DNA of 64,000 nt from an uncultured Acidimicrobiales bacterium (GTDB lineage: Bacteria; Actinomycetota; Acidimicrobiia; Acidimicrobiales; SZUA-35): assembly GCA_937922805.1 (NCBI GenBank), contig CALAJV010000018.1, forward strand, positions 124,001 to 188,000, given 5' to 3'. The notes beneath the pieces were generated by a model. It searched no databases, was not told the DNA's origin, and saw only the letters and a program-made list of their open reading frames with translations. Both the position numbers and the translations under genes were made by a program. Positions 41,130 through 49,607 of this stretch are shown here, in pieces (position 1 is the first letter of the stretch; each line of letters opens with the position of its first letter).

Positions 41130-42167
41130 CTATTCGATCCAAGCCTTTACGGCACCCAAATCATCTAGGGCGTTGGCTCCCACAGGGTTTACGGTTAGGT
41201 GCGTGACGCCGACCTGCTTGTAGATCGCGAGCCGCTCTTTAATATGGGATTCTGACCCGATTAGATTCGCGGTATCTACGTATTCATCCGGGACCGCCGC
41301 CATAGCTTCGGCTCGTTGACCCCCAAGGAAGAGATCTTGGATCTTCTCAGCTTCTTCTTCCCAGCCGTAACGCTTGAACAAGTCGTTGTAGTAGTTCTTA
41401 GATTTCGCTCCCATGCCACCGACGTAGAAGCCGACGTGGCCGCGAGCAGCCTCTCGAGCCTGAGCCACGTCTTCAGACTCCCCGATAGCCAGCTGAGCGT
41501 CCCCGAATATATCCAGTGGGCCGAGACCGTCGAGCCGCTTGGCCTTGCCCGCCGCTAGGGCCTCACCCCAGACTCGGTCGAATCGATCAGGGACGAAATG
41601 AATTGGCTGCCATCCGTCTGCTATCTCGGCGGTCATTTCCACATTCGACGGGCCGATCGAGGCAACGACGACAGGTATGTCTGACCGATGCATCTTGTTC
41701 ATCAGCTTCAGCGGCTTGCCTAGTCCTGTGCCTTGATCGGCTGGAAGAGGCAGCGTTACTGCTTTACCTTCGTGCGTTACCTTGTCTCCGCTCCAGACCT
41801 TCCGGCAGATGTCGACCGTATCTCGGGTTCGCCCGATGGGTCGCTTGAAGGGAACTCCATGCCAACCTTCGATCACTTGTGCCCCCGAGGTGCCTATTCC
41901 TAGGGTGAAACGACCTTGTGATAAAGCATCTATCGTGGCTGCAGTCTGAGCGATCAGAGCTGGGGACCGAGAGAACACGTTGACAATCCCGGTCATCAGT
42001 TCAATACGTGATGTCTTGGCTGCAATGTAGCCTAAGACCGAGACTTGATCGAAACCATAGATCTCCGGTATCAGAACCATATCGACGCCTGCCGCCTCTA
42101 AGTCGAGGATCTTGGCCGTTAGCCGCTCAGGATCACCATCAAAGAACGTTGCGGTACAGAGTTTCAT
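41130..42167 (-). CDS. LLM-class (F420-dependent) oxidoreductase
   Basis: A 345-residue luciferase-like (beta/alpha)8 barrel. LEAAGVDMVLIPEIYGFDQVSVLGYIAAKTSRIELMTGIVNV, then SPALIAQTAATIDALSQGRFTLGIGTSG are the diagnostic blocks of F420-dependent N5,N10-methylene-H4MPT-reductase-like enzymes of actinobacteria. FMN use cannot be excluded. It is the most downstream gene on the minus strand of the 41-47 kb catabolic run but is separated by 83 bp, so it may be independent. Confidence 0.9.
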   Translation of the reverse strand: MKLCTATFFDGDPERLTAKILDLEAAGVDMVLIPEIYGFDQVSVLGYIAAKTSRIELMTGIVNVFSRSPALIAQTAATIDALSQGRFTLGIGTSGAQVIEGWHGVPFKRPIGRTRDTVDICRKVWSGDKVTHEGKAVTLPLPADQGTGLGKPLKLMNKMHRSDIPVVVASIGPSNVEMTAEIADGWQPIHFVPDRFDRVWGEALAAGKAKRLDGLGPLDIFGDAQLAIGESEDVAQAREAARGHVGFYVGGMGAKSKNYYNDLFKRYGWEEEAEKIQDLFLGGQRAEAMAAVPDEYVDTANLIGSESHIKERLAIYKQVGVTHLTVNPVGANALDDLGAVKAWIE

Positions 42168-42250
42168 AGTTCCACTTTCTAGATCAGATTTGACTCGGCC
42201 GATCGTAGCCCAGATCGATGACAGGTAAGAAAACTGAGAATTCGAATTTT

Positions 42251-42655
42251 CTATTCGGCTTCGCTTTGGTGAGCTTGAAGGATGGGACGGGCGGTTCGAA
42301 GTGCATCAATCGCAGCTGGAAGTCCGCAGTACGGAGCCGTGTGCATCAAAGCCTCTTCGATTTCATAGGGCTCAAGCCCGTTGTTAAGTGCCCCTCTGAT
42401 GTGGATTGTCAGCTCGTGAGGCCGGCCAAGGGCAGTCAGCATGGCCAGGTTAAGCAAGCTTCGATCTCGCCGAGACAGCTGATCCCGGTTCCAAACACTC
42501 CCCCAAGCGAATCCAGCGACCAGTTCTTGGAACGCAGCTTGAGCCTCGGTCTCTGGCGAGCTGACCGAGTCGACGTAGTCATCACCAAGTACTTGCCGGC
42601 GTATTTCTTGGCCGGCGGAAACTCGGTCGATTGGTCCAGTAGGTTCGAACGTCAT
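42251..42655 (-). CDS. Carboxymuconolactone decarboxylase (CMD)-family protein
   Basis: A 134-residue all-helical protein of the CMD/AhpD superfamily. GFAWGSVWNRDQLSRRDRSLLNLAMLTALGRPHELTIHIRGALNNGLEPYEIEEALMHTAPYCGLPAAIDALR matches gamma-carboxymuconolactone decarboxylase, including LSRRDRSLL and the C-terminal helix pair. The AhpD CxxC is absent, so an enzyme role (decarboxylase-like) is likelier than peroxidase. Given the dioxygenase, ALDH and DapA-like genes upstream on the same strand, a ring-cleavage product is a plausible substrate. Confidence 0.88.
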   Translation of the reverse strand: MTFEPTGPIDRVSAGQEIRRQVLGDDYVDSVSSPETEAQAAFQELVAGFAWGSVWNRDQLSRRDRSLLNLAMLTALGRPHELTIHIRGALNNGLEPYEIEEALMHTAPYCGLPAAIDALRTARPILQAHQSEAE

Positions 42656-42706
42656 GTGGATCCTTCCTTGGGGTAGACCGAAAGCCTACTGCCAACGATC
42701 GAACCA

Positions 42707-43522
42707 CTAGATAACAATTGGTGTGACTCTGTTTGTTATCGCCCGGACGAGGTTGAGAGCTGCCATGGCTGACGTTTTCGGGTTACCGGGAAGCGGATTG
42801 TTACTTGTCGATACCGAGAGATCGCCGAAGGCCCCCGAGGCCGAAATCAGATGACGATTTGTTTCAGCGGCTGGGTCTGCGATTAGGGAAATGAGAGTGT
42901 GGTCTGGCCCGATACCGGCCAGGGCGGTAGTCATTGCGACATTGGCATTCTTTGGAAATCTTGAGGCCGTCTGAGAAGCGTTTGCCTCGAAGAAGCACGT
43001 TGGTTCAGTTAGGGACCCAAGATCGCAAAGCTCTTCGGCCGGCGTGTCCAGCCATGCTTTTGGTGGCTTAACAATGGTGTGTTTCACGGTCTCGATTCCC
43101 ATCAAGCGGGCGGCGGCCAGTGCATCAACACCACCTAGTGCTCCGGGCTGGATATGTAGTTGACACCCAACCGACTCTGCTTGATCTCGCAAAGATTGAA
43201 GTAACGACGCATCGGCTAGAGCGGACACCGACGACACAATAAGATCGGCTTGAGCATCGAATGTTGCTTGGCCCCAAGGGCCGACGCTTGCTCGCCCGGC
43301 CGCTTCGGCCACTACATCAGGGTTGAACTCTAAGAGTTGTTCTGGGCTATCTATTAGGCTTGCGCCCTCCGGTAGCCCCGAGCGATGTTGCGATAGATCT
43401 CGAACACCGACTGCAACGATTTCGATTGCGGTCTCAGCCAGCATTTCGGCGACGGTGGACCCAATGGCGCCCCACCCGACTAGAACCAGTCGAACTGAAG
43501 ATCTCAAACGATCAGACCACAC
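42707..43522 (-). CDS. Aspartate dehydrogenase (NadX)-like protein
   Basis: A 271-residue two-domain NAD(P) enzyme: Rossmann part LVLVGWGAIGSTVAEML (about 13-29) and a C-terminal DUF108 domain with PGALGGVDALAAARL, KPPKAWLDTPAEEL, ASRFPKNANVAMTTALAGIG and SGAFGDLSVSTSNNPLPGNPKTSAMAALNLVRA, matching L-aspartate dehydrogenase. Aspartate dehydrogenase makes iminoaspartate; in this catabolic context it may act on another amino acid or imine. The GTG start at 43522 overlaps the end of the DapA-like gene by 19 bp. Confidence 0.88.
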   Translation of the reverse strand: MWSDRLRSSVRLVLVGWGAIGSTVAEMLAETAIEIVAVGVRDLSQHRSGLPEGASLIDSPEQLLEFNPDVVAEAAGRASVGPWGQATFDAQADLIVSSVSALADASLLQSLRDQAESVGCQLHIQPGALGGVDALAAARLMGIETVKHTIVKPPKAWLDTPAEELCDLGSLTEPTCFFEANASQTASRFPKNANVAMTTALAGIGPDHTLISLIADPAAETNRHLISASGAFGDLSVSTSNNPLPGNPKTSAMAALNLVRAITNRVTPIVI

Positions 43523-44457
43523 TGTTCGAACGCCGAGCGAGTGATCGCTTTCTCGTCGTCAGTTAGCTCAAGCAGTGGGAACCGCACATGGCCTCCGACC
43601 TGCCCAAGCAGTTCCTGCCAGTACTTTTGATGAGAATGTGGTTTCTCTGGCGGTCGGGTGCCCCACAATGCCGCCCGAACCGGTTCAAGACTGGCGCTTA
43701 TAGCCTTCGCCTTGGCGGCGTCCCCGGCCAAAGCGGCCTCGGTGTAGTCGTGCATCCGACGATCCTTGGCGGTTTGCAAAAGAAATGGCGGCGACGAACA
43801 AAGGTAGAGTTTCCAATTCAGCTCCAAGATATTGTCGAGCCATTCGGGCTCTGCCGCGGTACTAACCTGAATTCGGTCCGATGCCAACTTGGTCAGCTCT
43901 GCGTACATTGAACGCTCAACGCTGTACTTAATAGCGACGACGTTCTCCAGATCGGCGAGACGGTTGCAAAGTTCTGGCGACATCAGATAGCCGCTAGCCG
44001 GATGGCTCCACAAAGCGATCCCAATATCGACGCTCTCAGAGATCGTCGAGTAGTACCGCAACAAAGTTTCGTCTTGCGCCTTATGGAAATGTAGAGCTGG
44101 AGCGTGGACCACGATGTAGTCTGCTCCAACCTCTTGGGCATGACGGGCAAGCTCGATCACAACATCAAAGTTTTGATCCGAGCAAGACATGATGGTGTAG
44201 CCGTCATCACCGGTAGCTTCAACCGCGAGTTCGAAAGTTCGTTTACGCTCCGCCAGACTGAGGGAAAAGAACTCACCTTGCTTGCCTGATATGAACAAAC
44301 CTTCGATTCCGAGTTCGTTGACCCAATGGTCAACGTTATGGCGAAAGCCATCTTCATCAATTCGGTGATCTTCGGTGAAGGGAAGCAGAGCGGCAGCCCA
44401 GATACCGTTCATATGCTCTCTGGCGTAGGCCTTGGCCTCGCTTCGGGGGTACTTCAT
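43504..44457 (-). CDS. DapA-family lyase/aldolase
   Basis: A 317-residue dihydrodipicolinate-synthase-like barrel. Starts with the family LPFTEDHRIDEDGFRHNVDHWVNELGIEGLFISGKQGEF (GKQGEF for GTTGE). The Schiff-base lysine is in VVAIKYSVERSM (about 163). The tyrosine that usually protonates is replaced around IALWSHPASGY. Overlaps the NadX-like gene and follows the ALDH gene after 36 bp, forming one operon from the 3-hydroxyanthranilate dioxygenase. Probably cleaves or dehydrates an oxo-acid from ring cleavage; inference. Confidence 0.87.
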   Translation of the reverse strand: MKYPRSEAKAYAREHMNGIWAAALLPFTEDHRIDEDGFRHNVDHWVNELGIEGLFISGKQGEFFSLSLAERKRTFELAVEATGDDGYTIMSCSDQNFDVVIELARHAQEVGADYIVVHAPALHFHKAQDETLLRYYSTISESVDIGIALWSHPASGYLMSPELCNRLADLENVVAIKYSVERSMYAELTKLASDRIQVSTAAEPEWLDNILELNWKLYLCSSPPFLLQTAKDRRMHDYTEAALAGDAAKAKAISASLEPVRAALWGTRPPEKPHSHQKYWQELLGQVGGHVRFPLLELTDDEKAITRSAFEQCGLIV

Positions 44458-44493
44458 TGTTCGATACCTTCTTAGTAATTGTGCTTTTTGGGG

Positions 44494-45939
44494 CTATACG
44501 ATGGCGATGCTGTGCGAGACGTTCTTGACCACCGTGTAGTGGTTTAGGCCTTCGGCACCACCTTCGCGTCCATAGCCGCTTGATTTGACGCCTCCGAACG
44601 GAGTCTCAGGAAGTGACGCTTCGAGCGTATTAATTGACAGGTTGCCTGCTTCGACCCGATCCACCATCTGATCGACATAGTCGGCCCGGTTGGTGAATCC
44701 GTATGCAGCCAGGCCATAAGGCACCGAGTTAGCTTGGGCAATTGCGGAATCGAGCGAGTCGACTGGGTTAACAATTGCGATTGGACCAAATGGTTCTTCT
44801 TGCATAATCCGGCCGGTCGCCGGCACGTTGGCTAACACTGTTGGTTCAAAAAAGTAGCCGGTTGTCCCGATCCGACTTCCGCCAGTCATCAACTCAGCTC
44901 CCACGTCCACGGCATCAGCAACGAGTTCCGTAAGCGCTGCCAGTCTTCGGCCATTAGCTAGTGGCCCCATATCGATACCTTCGGTCATGCCGTCTCCTAC
45001 TACGGTGGCCGCCGAACGCTCTGTGATAATTTCCAAAAACTCGTCAAAGATCTTTTCGTGGACAAAGAATCGGGTTGGTGACGTGCACACCTGGCCCGCG
45101 TTGCGCATGGCCCGGATTGCTGAACTGATTGCGGCCGGTTTAACGTCGGTATCTTCACAGACGATGACCGGGGCGTGCCCACCCAGTTCCATAAGAACCG
45201 GTGTCATGTTGTCGGACGCTAACCCAGTTAACGTGCGGCCAACCGACGTTGAACCGGTGAAGGCCACCAGTTTGATCGCCTCGTGCGGAATTAGGTGGTT
45301 CGAGATGTCTTGGGGAATACCGAACACGAGGTTCAAAACGCCGGGAGGCAATCCGACATCGTGAAATGCTTGCACGATATGCATTGCCCCGGCTGGGGTC
45401 TCCTCCGCCGCCTTGAGAATAATCGAACAGCCCGATGCCACCGCTCCCGCGATTTTGCGAGCTGGTTGGCTCATCGGAAAATTCCACGGGGAGAAGGCCG
45501 CTACCGGCCCAATCGGCTGATGGTGAACAATGTACTTGACCCCGGGCGCACTAGGAATAACCCGCCCATAGGTTCGAACCGACTCACCAGCGTCCCACTC
45601 GAAAAACTCACACCCTCGAATGACCTCTGCTCTGGCTTGATTGAATGGCTTGCCGTGCTCCAGCGTGATCGATTCGGCAATTTCGTCTTGACGCTCTCGC
45701 ATCAAGGCTGAGGCGGCGCGAACCAAGCTGGCCCTGGCCTTCGGTGGCGTGCGGCTCCAGATTTCGAACCCTTCAGTTGCCGCTGCTAGCGCATCGTCAA
45801 GGTCAGAAGTTTGGGCGATCGGCACCTGGCCGATAACAGCCTCTGTAGCCGGATTGACGACGGGCAAATGGTCTGGACAGTCGCGCCAGGACCCGTCGAT
45901 GTAGAGTCTGACGTCTGGATAGCTGCCTCGGTTGTTCAT
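44494..45939 (-). CDS. Aldehyde dehydrogenase, semialdehyde type
   Basis: A 481-residue ALDH. FSPWNFPMSQPARK (cofactor region), FTGSTSVGR, the glutamate in LMELGGHAPVI (about 250) and the catalytic cysteine in NAGQVCTSPTRF (about 285) are present; ends with LPETPFGGVKSSGYGREGG. The AGQVCTSPTR style is that of succinate-/glutarate-semialdehyde dehydrogenases. In this operon, next to 3-hydroxyanthranilate dioxygenase, 2-aminomuconate-semialdehyde is a candidate substrate. ATG 45939 is preceded by GGGAG six bases upstream; an in-frame ATG at 45963 also exists, and longer versions would overlap the dioxygenase. Confidence 0.9.
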   Translation of the reverse strand: MNNRGSYPDVRLYIDGSWRDCPDHLPVVNPATEAVIGQVPIAQTSDLDDALAAATEGFEIWSRTPPKARASLVRAASALMRERQDEIAESITLEHGKPFNQARAEVIRGCEFFEWDAGESVRTYGRVIPSAPGVKYIVHHQPIGPVAAFSPWNFPMSQPARKIAGAVASGCSIILKAAEETPAGAMHIVQAFHDVGLPPGVLNLVFGIPQDISNHLIPHEAIKLVAFTGSTSVGRTLTGLASDNMTPVLMELGGHAPVIVCEDTDVKPAAISSAIRAMRNAGQVCTSPTRFFVHEKIFDEFLEIITERSAATVVGDGMTEGIDMGPLANGRRLAALTELVADAVDVGAELMTGGSRIGTTGYFFEPTVLANVPATGRIMQEEPFGPIAIVNPVDSLDSAIAQANSVPYGLAAYGFTNRADYVDQMVDRVEAGNLSINTLEASLPETPFGGVKSSGYGREGGAEGLNHYTVVKNVSHSIAIV

Positions 45940-45994
45940 CGTCTGCTCCCACCAGGCTGGCATGGTTGCTGTTTGCAGTTCGTTGTTGTCATCA

Positions 45995-46546
45995 TTATCG
46001 GACAAGCTTTCCCGGGTGGATCGTGGAGCAGTTCGGACATGTTCTAGCTTGTTCGTCTTGGTGAAATGCCGCGAATAGGGGCGGCAGGTCTTTGTCGATT
46101 TCTTGAACCTGGAGTTCAACCCGATGGACCAGCTGCGCGCAGTTACCGCAGACCCATTCGAAGCCGTCAAGCTCGCCGATATTTCGTTGGTACTCTACAA
46201 CGAGTCCGATCGAGGATGGATCGGGACGTTGGGGTGAATGGCGTAGACGAGGCGGCAGAAGGTACACCTCACCTTCTCGAATCGGCATGTCATACGGCTT
46301 AGTACCTTCTTCGGGCCAAATCTGCAGGTTCATGTCACCTTTGATTTGGTAGAAGAACTCCTCTCTGGGGTCGTCGTGGAAATCGTTTCGCTCGTTGCCA
46401 CCGCCGACAATCATGACGATCATGTCTGCTTCACGCCACACCTGTTTGTTGGCGACTGGGGGCACTAATTGATCTCGGTGGTCGTCAATCCAAGCTTGAA
46501 GATTGAATGGCCGACGCTGGAGCGGGCTTGGGTCGTATTCAGTCAT
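45995..46546 (-). CDS. 3-hydroxyanthranilate 3,4-dioxygenase-like cupin
   Basis: A 183-residue bacterial-type HAO, a non-haem Fe(II) dioxygenase that opens the ring of 3-hydroxyanthranilate to ACMS, which closes to quinolinate or enters catabolism. Ligands are visible: His and Glu in NDFHDDPREEFFYQ and the second His in PRLRHSPQRP. The C-terminal rubredoxin-like site has two CxxC pairs (CGNCAQ and CPNCST), as in bacterial HAO. ATG preceded by GGAGAAAAGT. First enzyme gene after marR. Confidence 0.9.
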   Translation of the reverse strand: MTEYDPSPLQRRPFNLQAWIDDHRDQLVPPVANKQVWREADMIVMIVGGGNERNDFHDDPREEFFYQIKGDMNLQIWPEEGTKPYDMPIREGEVYLLPPRLRHSPQRPDPSSIGLVVEYQRNIGELDGFEWVCGNCAQLVHRVELQVQEIDKDLPPLFAAFHQDEQARTCPNCSTIHPGKLVR

Positions 46547-46558
46547 ACTTTTCTCCAA

Positions 46559-47050
46559 TCAACTTGCTAGATCTTCGTCAACAGTGATGAGGTTTCCATC
46601 TCGTTGCTCTGTGACGTTGGCCTGTACGATCTCGGTCAACTCGTTCAAACGCTCTACCAGCTCAACCAGATCTTCAGTAGAAGCTAACGCTTGGCTCTCT
46701 AGTCGCTTGGCTTGTTCGATTAGTTCAGATGTGAGCTCGGCTCCGGTTCTCGTTACTGAAACAAACCGTTGCCTCTTATCGTCAGTGCCGAGTACGCGCT
46801 TTACCAACCCCCGTGCCTCGAGCCGACGGACAGCATGGGTCACGGTTGGTTGAGGACTAAGCGATGCCGTGGCGAGATCCAGAATCGAAAGCTCGCCGAG
46901 CTCCTGGAGAACGGCCAAGACTCTCCACTCCGAGCGGGCGACGCCTCGTTCGGTTAGTAGGCCATAGAACGCAGCCGACAGTGCTTGGTCAGCTCGACGG
47001 AGAACGTACGGCAGGTAGCCATCGAGGAAGTTCTCCGTGTGCGAGGTCAT
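46559..47050 (-). CDS. MarR-family transcriptional regulator
   Basis: A 163-residue MarR: SEWRVLAVLQELGELSILDLATASLSPQPTVTHAVRRLEARGLVKR is the winged HTH with recognition helix, followed by the wing DDKRQRFVSVTRTG and a long dimerisation helix. Located at the head of the operon with the dioxygenase 13 bp downstream. Two perfect palindromes lie upstream, indicating autorepression and control of the catabolic genes. Confidence 0.93.
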   Translation of the reverse strand: MTSHTENFLDGYLPYVLRRADQALSAAFYGLLTERGVARSEWRVLAVLQELGELSILDLATASLSPQPTVTHAVRRLEARGLVKRVLGTDDKRQRFVSVTRTGAELTSELIEQAKRLESQALASTEDLVELVERLNELTEIVQANVTEQRDGNLITVDEDLAS

Positions 47051-47064
47051 CGCCCATCAATCAT

Positions 47065-47104
47065 ATATTCACATGAATATGGTGTCAACCATTCAAATGA
47101 ATGG
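47065..47104 (-). promoter_or_regulatory. Twin MarR operator palindromes
   Basis: ATATTCA-CA-TGAATAT (47065-47080) and CCATTCA-AA-TGAATGG (47089-47104) are perfect inverted repeats that share the core ATTCAnnTGAAT. Centres are 24 bp apart. They lie 15-54 bp upstream of the marR start codon and also face the divergent AceE-like gene at 47181, which may therefore be co-regulated. Confidence 0.75.
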
Positions 47105-47180
47105 GAATCTGAATCAGCGGAAGCACGGTTGGCCTAGCGGTGAGAATCGATTTTGAGCCAACCGATAAGCTAGGAAAATG

Positions 47181-49520
47181 ATGTCGCCTGATCTCCAAAC
47201 ACTGCGAACAATCGAGCAACGGGTGCTTTGGCTTGCGACCCGAATCGTCGATTCCGCCAATCGGCGTGAGGGAGGCGAAGTAAAGGTCGGCGGCCACCAA
47301 GCTTCATCGGCCTCATCGGTGTCTTTGATGACAGCGCTTTGGTTCGGACACATCGCAGGAGAAGACAAGGTTGCGGTCAAGCCCCACGCCTCTCCGGTAT
47401 ATCACGCCATCAAATATCTCACCGGTGAGCTTGACCGGTCCTATCTAACGACTCTTCGTCAGCGGGGCGGGCTACAGGCGTATCCTTCGCGAACGAAAGA
47501 CCCTGACGTGGCCGATTTCTCGACTGGGTCGGTTGGCTTGGGCGCAGTCGCTCCGCTGTTCTCAGCGTTGACTCGGCGCTATGTAGGTTCCCATTTCGGT
47601 ACTCGCCCCGACGCTCGCTTCTTTGCTCTAGTCGGCGACGCCGAACTCGACGAGGGCAACGTTTGGGAGGCCATCGCAGATCCTGCGACCAAAGGCCTTG
47701 GCAACTTCACCATGGTTGTTGATCTGAATCGGCAAAGTCTTGACCGAGTCATTCCTGAGATCGCTGCACTGCGACTGAAACGGTTCTTCGCCGATGCTGG
47801 TTGGCATGTAGCCGAAGCGAAGTACGGATCACGGCTTGAGGAGGCTTTCACTCAAACCAACGGCCAAGCGCTCAAAGCCCACATCGACCAACTATCGAAC
47901 GAGGCCTATCAAGAGCTTTTCGGACTTACCGGTGACGAAATGCGGACTAAGTTCCTAAAAGGGGCCGACAAAGCGGTAGAACAGTTCGCCAATAACGTAG
48001 ACAACCACCAGTTGAAAGAACTGGTGACCGATTTGGGCGGACATGACCTCGGCGTCCTGCTTAACACCTACAACCAATGTGACGTTGAAGCCGATCGACC
48101 TTCTGTCGTGTTCGCTTACACCATCAAAGGTTGGGGGCTACCAATGGCCGGCGACCCAATGAATCACGCCGCTTTATTGTCGCCACAGCAGGTTGACAGC
48201 TTTCGAGAATCTATCGGACTCGACGAAACAAACGAGTGGGACCGGTTCGACCCAGAGTCGGCGGAAGGAAGAGTTTGTGCCTCAGTCGGTGCCAACATAA
48301 ACAACGCGGTCCGACCCCACCGCCCGTCGCTTCCCGTTCCCGAGTCTTCACGTCCGCCGGTGGTGTCGGGCCGACCGTCAACTCAAGAGGCGTTCGGCCG
48401 AGTTCTTGCCAGCTTGGCCGACGTTGAGGGTCTAGGCGACCATATCGTAACCACCGCTCCCGATGTATCAATTTCAACCAACCTTGGCGGGTTCATTAAC
48501 AAGGCCGGTGTGTACGCTCCAAACGCCACCGACGATCACGGTGGATCGAATCAGCTGTTGAAATGGGAGCCGGGGCCCGACGGTCAACATATTGAACTCG
48601 GGATCAGCGAAATGAACCTTTTCATGTTGCTCGGTCAACTCGGACTTAGCTTCCATCATCACGGTCAACACCTAGTTCCGATTGGAACTGTCTATGATCC
48701 GTTCGTCCTGCGCGGGCTCGACGCCCTCATATATGGGGTATATAACGATGCCCGTTTCATCGTGACCGGCACCCCAGCAGGAGTTTCATTGGCCCCTGAA
48801 GGCGGCGCTCACCAGTCGACAATTACGGCTTCGGTCGGCGCTGAGCTGCCGAACTTGACCTACTCAGAGCCGGCTTACGCCACCGAGGTCGACTGGCTCC
48901 TCTGCGATGCGATAACACAGTTGTCGGATCCCAACGGGAGCAGCTCCTATCTCCGACTCTCGACCCGTCCCATGGATCAAAAGCCGTTCGCCGATGCAAT
49001 CGAACGCTACGGAGCCGAGGGACTTCGGTCGTTAGTGTTAGCGGGTGGATACCGTCTTCGTGATGCCCCCGAAGACGGTCGGCCGGGAGTTACAATCGTG
49101 TCCACTGGAGTGATGGCAACCGAGGCTCTGGCCGCGGCCGTGGAGCTCGACAACGAAGGCGTCCAAGCGTCGGTCATTCACCTGACCAGTCCAGATCGAG
49201 CCTACGTGAGTTGGCGGTCGGGCTTCGCTGCCGCGGCGGCATCTGGCAGTGTTGTCCGCAAGCCCAGCCTGATCCACCGGGTAGTTCCGCGAGCTGAGCG
49301 ACGTCGACCCGTAGTTAGTGTTCACGATGCGGCCAGCCATAGCCTGGCCTGGATCGGTTCAGCCCTGGGAACCCACCAATACACCCTCGGCGTCGATCAG
49401 TTCGGCGAATCGGGAACAATCGCAGATCTGCACGAGGTAACGGGTATATCAACCGGCAATATCGTAAACGCCGCGCTGGTTGCAATCAGTGAATCGGGGC
49501 TCATCGACGAGCTTGACTAG
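47181..49520 (+). CDS. Pyruvate dehydrogenase E1 (AceE)-like, transketolase-type homodimeric ThDP enzyme
   Basis: A 779-residue ThDP enzyme with the transketolase layout: N-terminal PP domain with GGHQASSASSVSLMTALWFGH and the ThDP motif GDAELDEGNVWEAI...NFTMVVDLNRQSLD (about 153-190); Pyr domain from about 400 with VTTAPDVSIS, EXLGISEMNLFMLLGQLG-type (ELGISEMNLFM) holding the catalytic glutamate and GVSLAPEGGAHQSTIT; C-terminal TK_C domain with GVTIVSTGVMATEALAA. It is smaller than AceE (about 890). No E2/E3 gene is near, so it could serve the housekeeping complex or act on another 2-oxoacid. ATG 47181 has AGGA at the right distance. Confidence 0.85.
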   Translation: MSPDLQTLRTIEQRVLWLATRIVDSANRREGGEVKVGGHQASSASSVSLMTALWFGHIAGEDKVAVKPHASPVYHAIKYLTGELDRSYLTTLRQRGGLQAYPSRTKDPDVADFSTGSVGLGAVAPLFSALTRRYVGSHFGTRPDARFFALVGDAELDEGNVWEAIADPATKGLGNFTMVVDLNRQSLDRVIPEIAALRLKRFFADAGWHVAEAKYGSRLEEAFTQTNGQALKAHIDQLSNEAYQELFGLTGDEMRTKFLKGADKAVEQFANNVDNHQLKELVTDLGGHDLGVLLNTYNQCDVEADRPSVVFAYTIKGWGLPMAGDPMNHAALLSPQQVDSFRESIGLDETNEWDRFDPESAEGRVCASVGANINNAVRPHRPSLPVPESSRPPVVSGRPSTQEAFGRVLASLADVEGLGDHIVTTAPDVSISTNLGGFINKAGVYAPNATDDHGGSNQLLKWEPGPDGQHIELGISEMNLFMLLGQLGLSFHHHGQHLVPIGTVYDPFVLRGLDALIYGVYNDARFIVTGTPAGVSLAPEGGAHQSTITASVGAELPNLTYSEPAYATEVDWLLCDAITQLSDPNGSSSYLRLSTRPMDQKPFADAIERYGAEGLRSLVLAGGYRLRDAPEDGRPGVTIVSTGVMATEALAAAVELDNEGVQASVIHLTSPDRAYVSWRSGFAAAAASGSVVRKPSLIHRVVPRAERRRPVVSVHDAASHSLAWIGSALGTHQYTLGVDQFGESGTIADLHEVTGISTGNIVNAALVAISESGLIDELD

Positions 49521-49607
49521 CCGTGTTCGAGGCAACGAACTGGAACGATCCGCCTTGAATGAGTTATCGTTTTCCGGTAGCACGTCAGTTTAACGAGGAG
49601 GCCAGTC

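Noticed and set aside
42707..46546. HAO plus NadX-like as a NAD biosynthesis unit
   Set aside because: Both enzymes can lead to quinolinate, but no nadA or nadC is present and ALDH, DapA-like and CMD genes point to catabolism.
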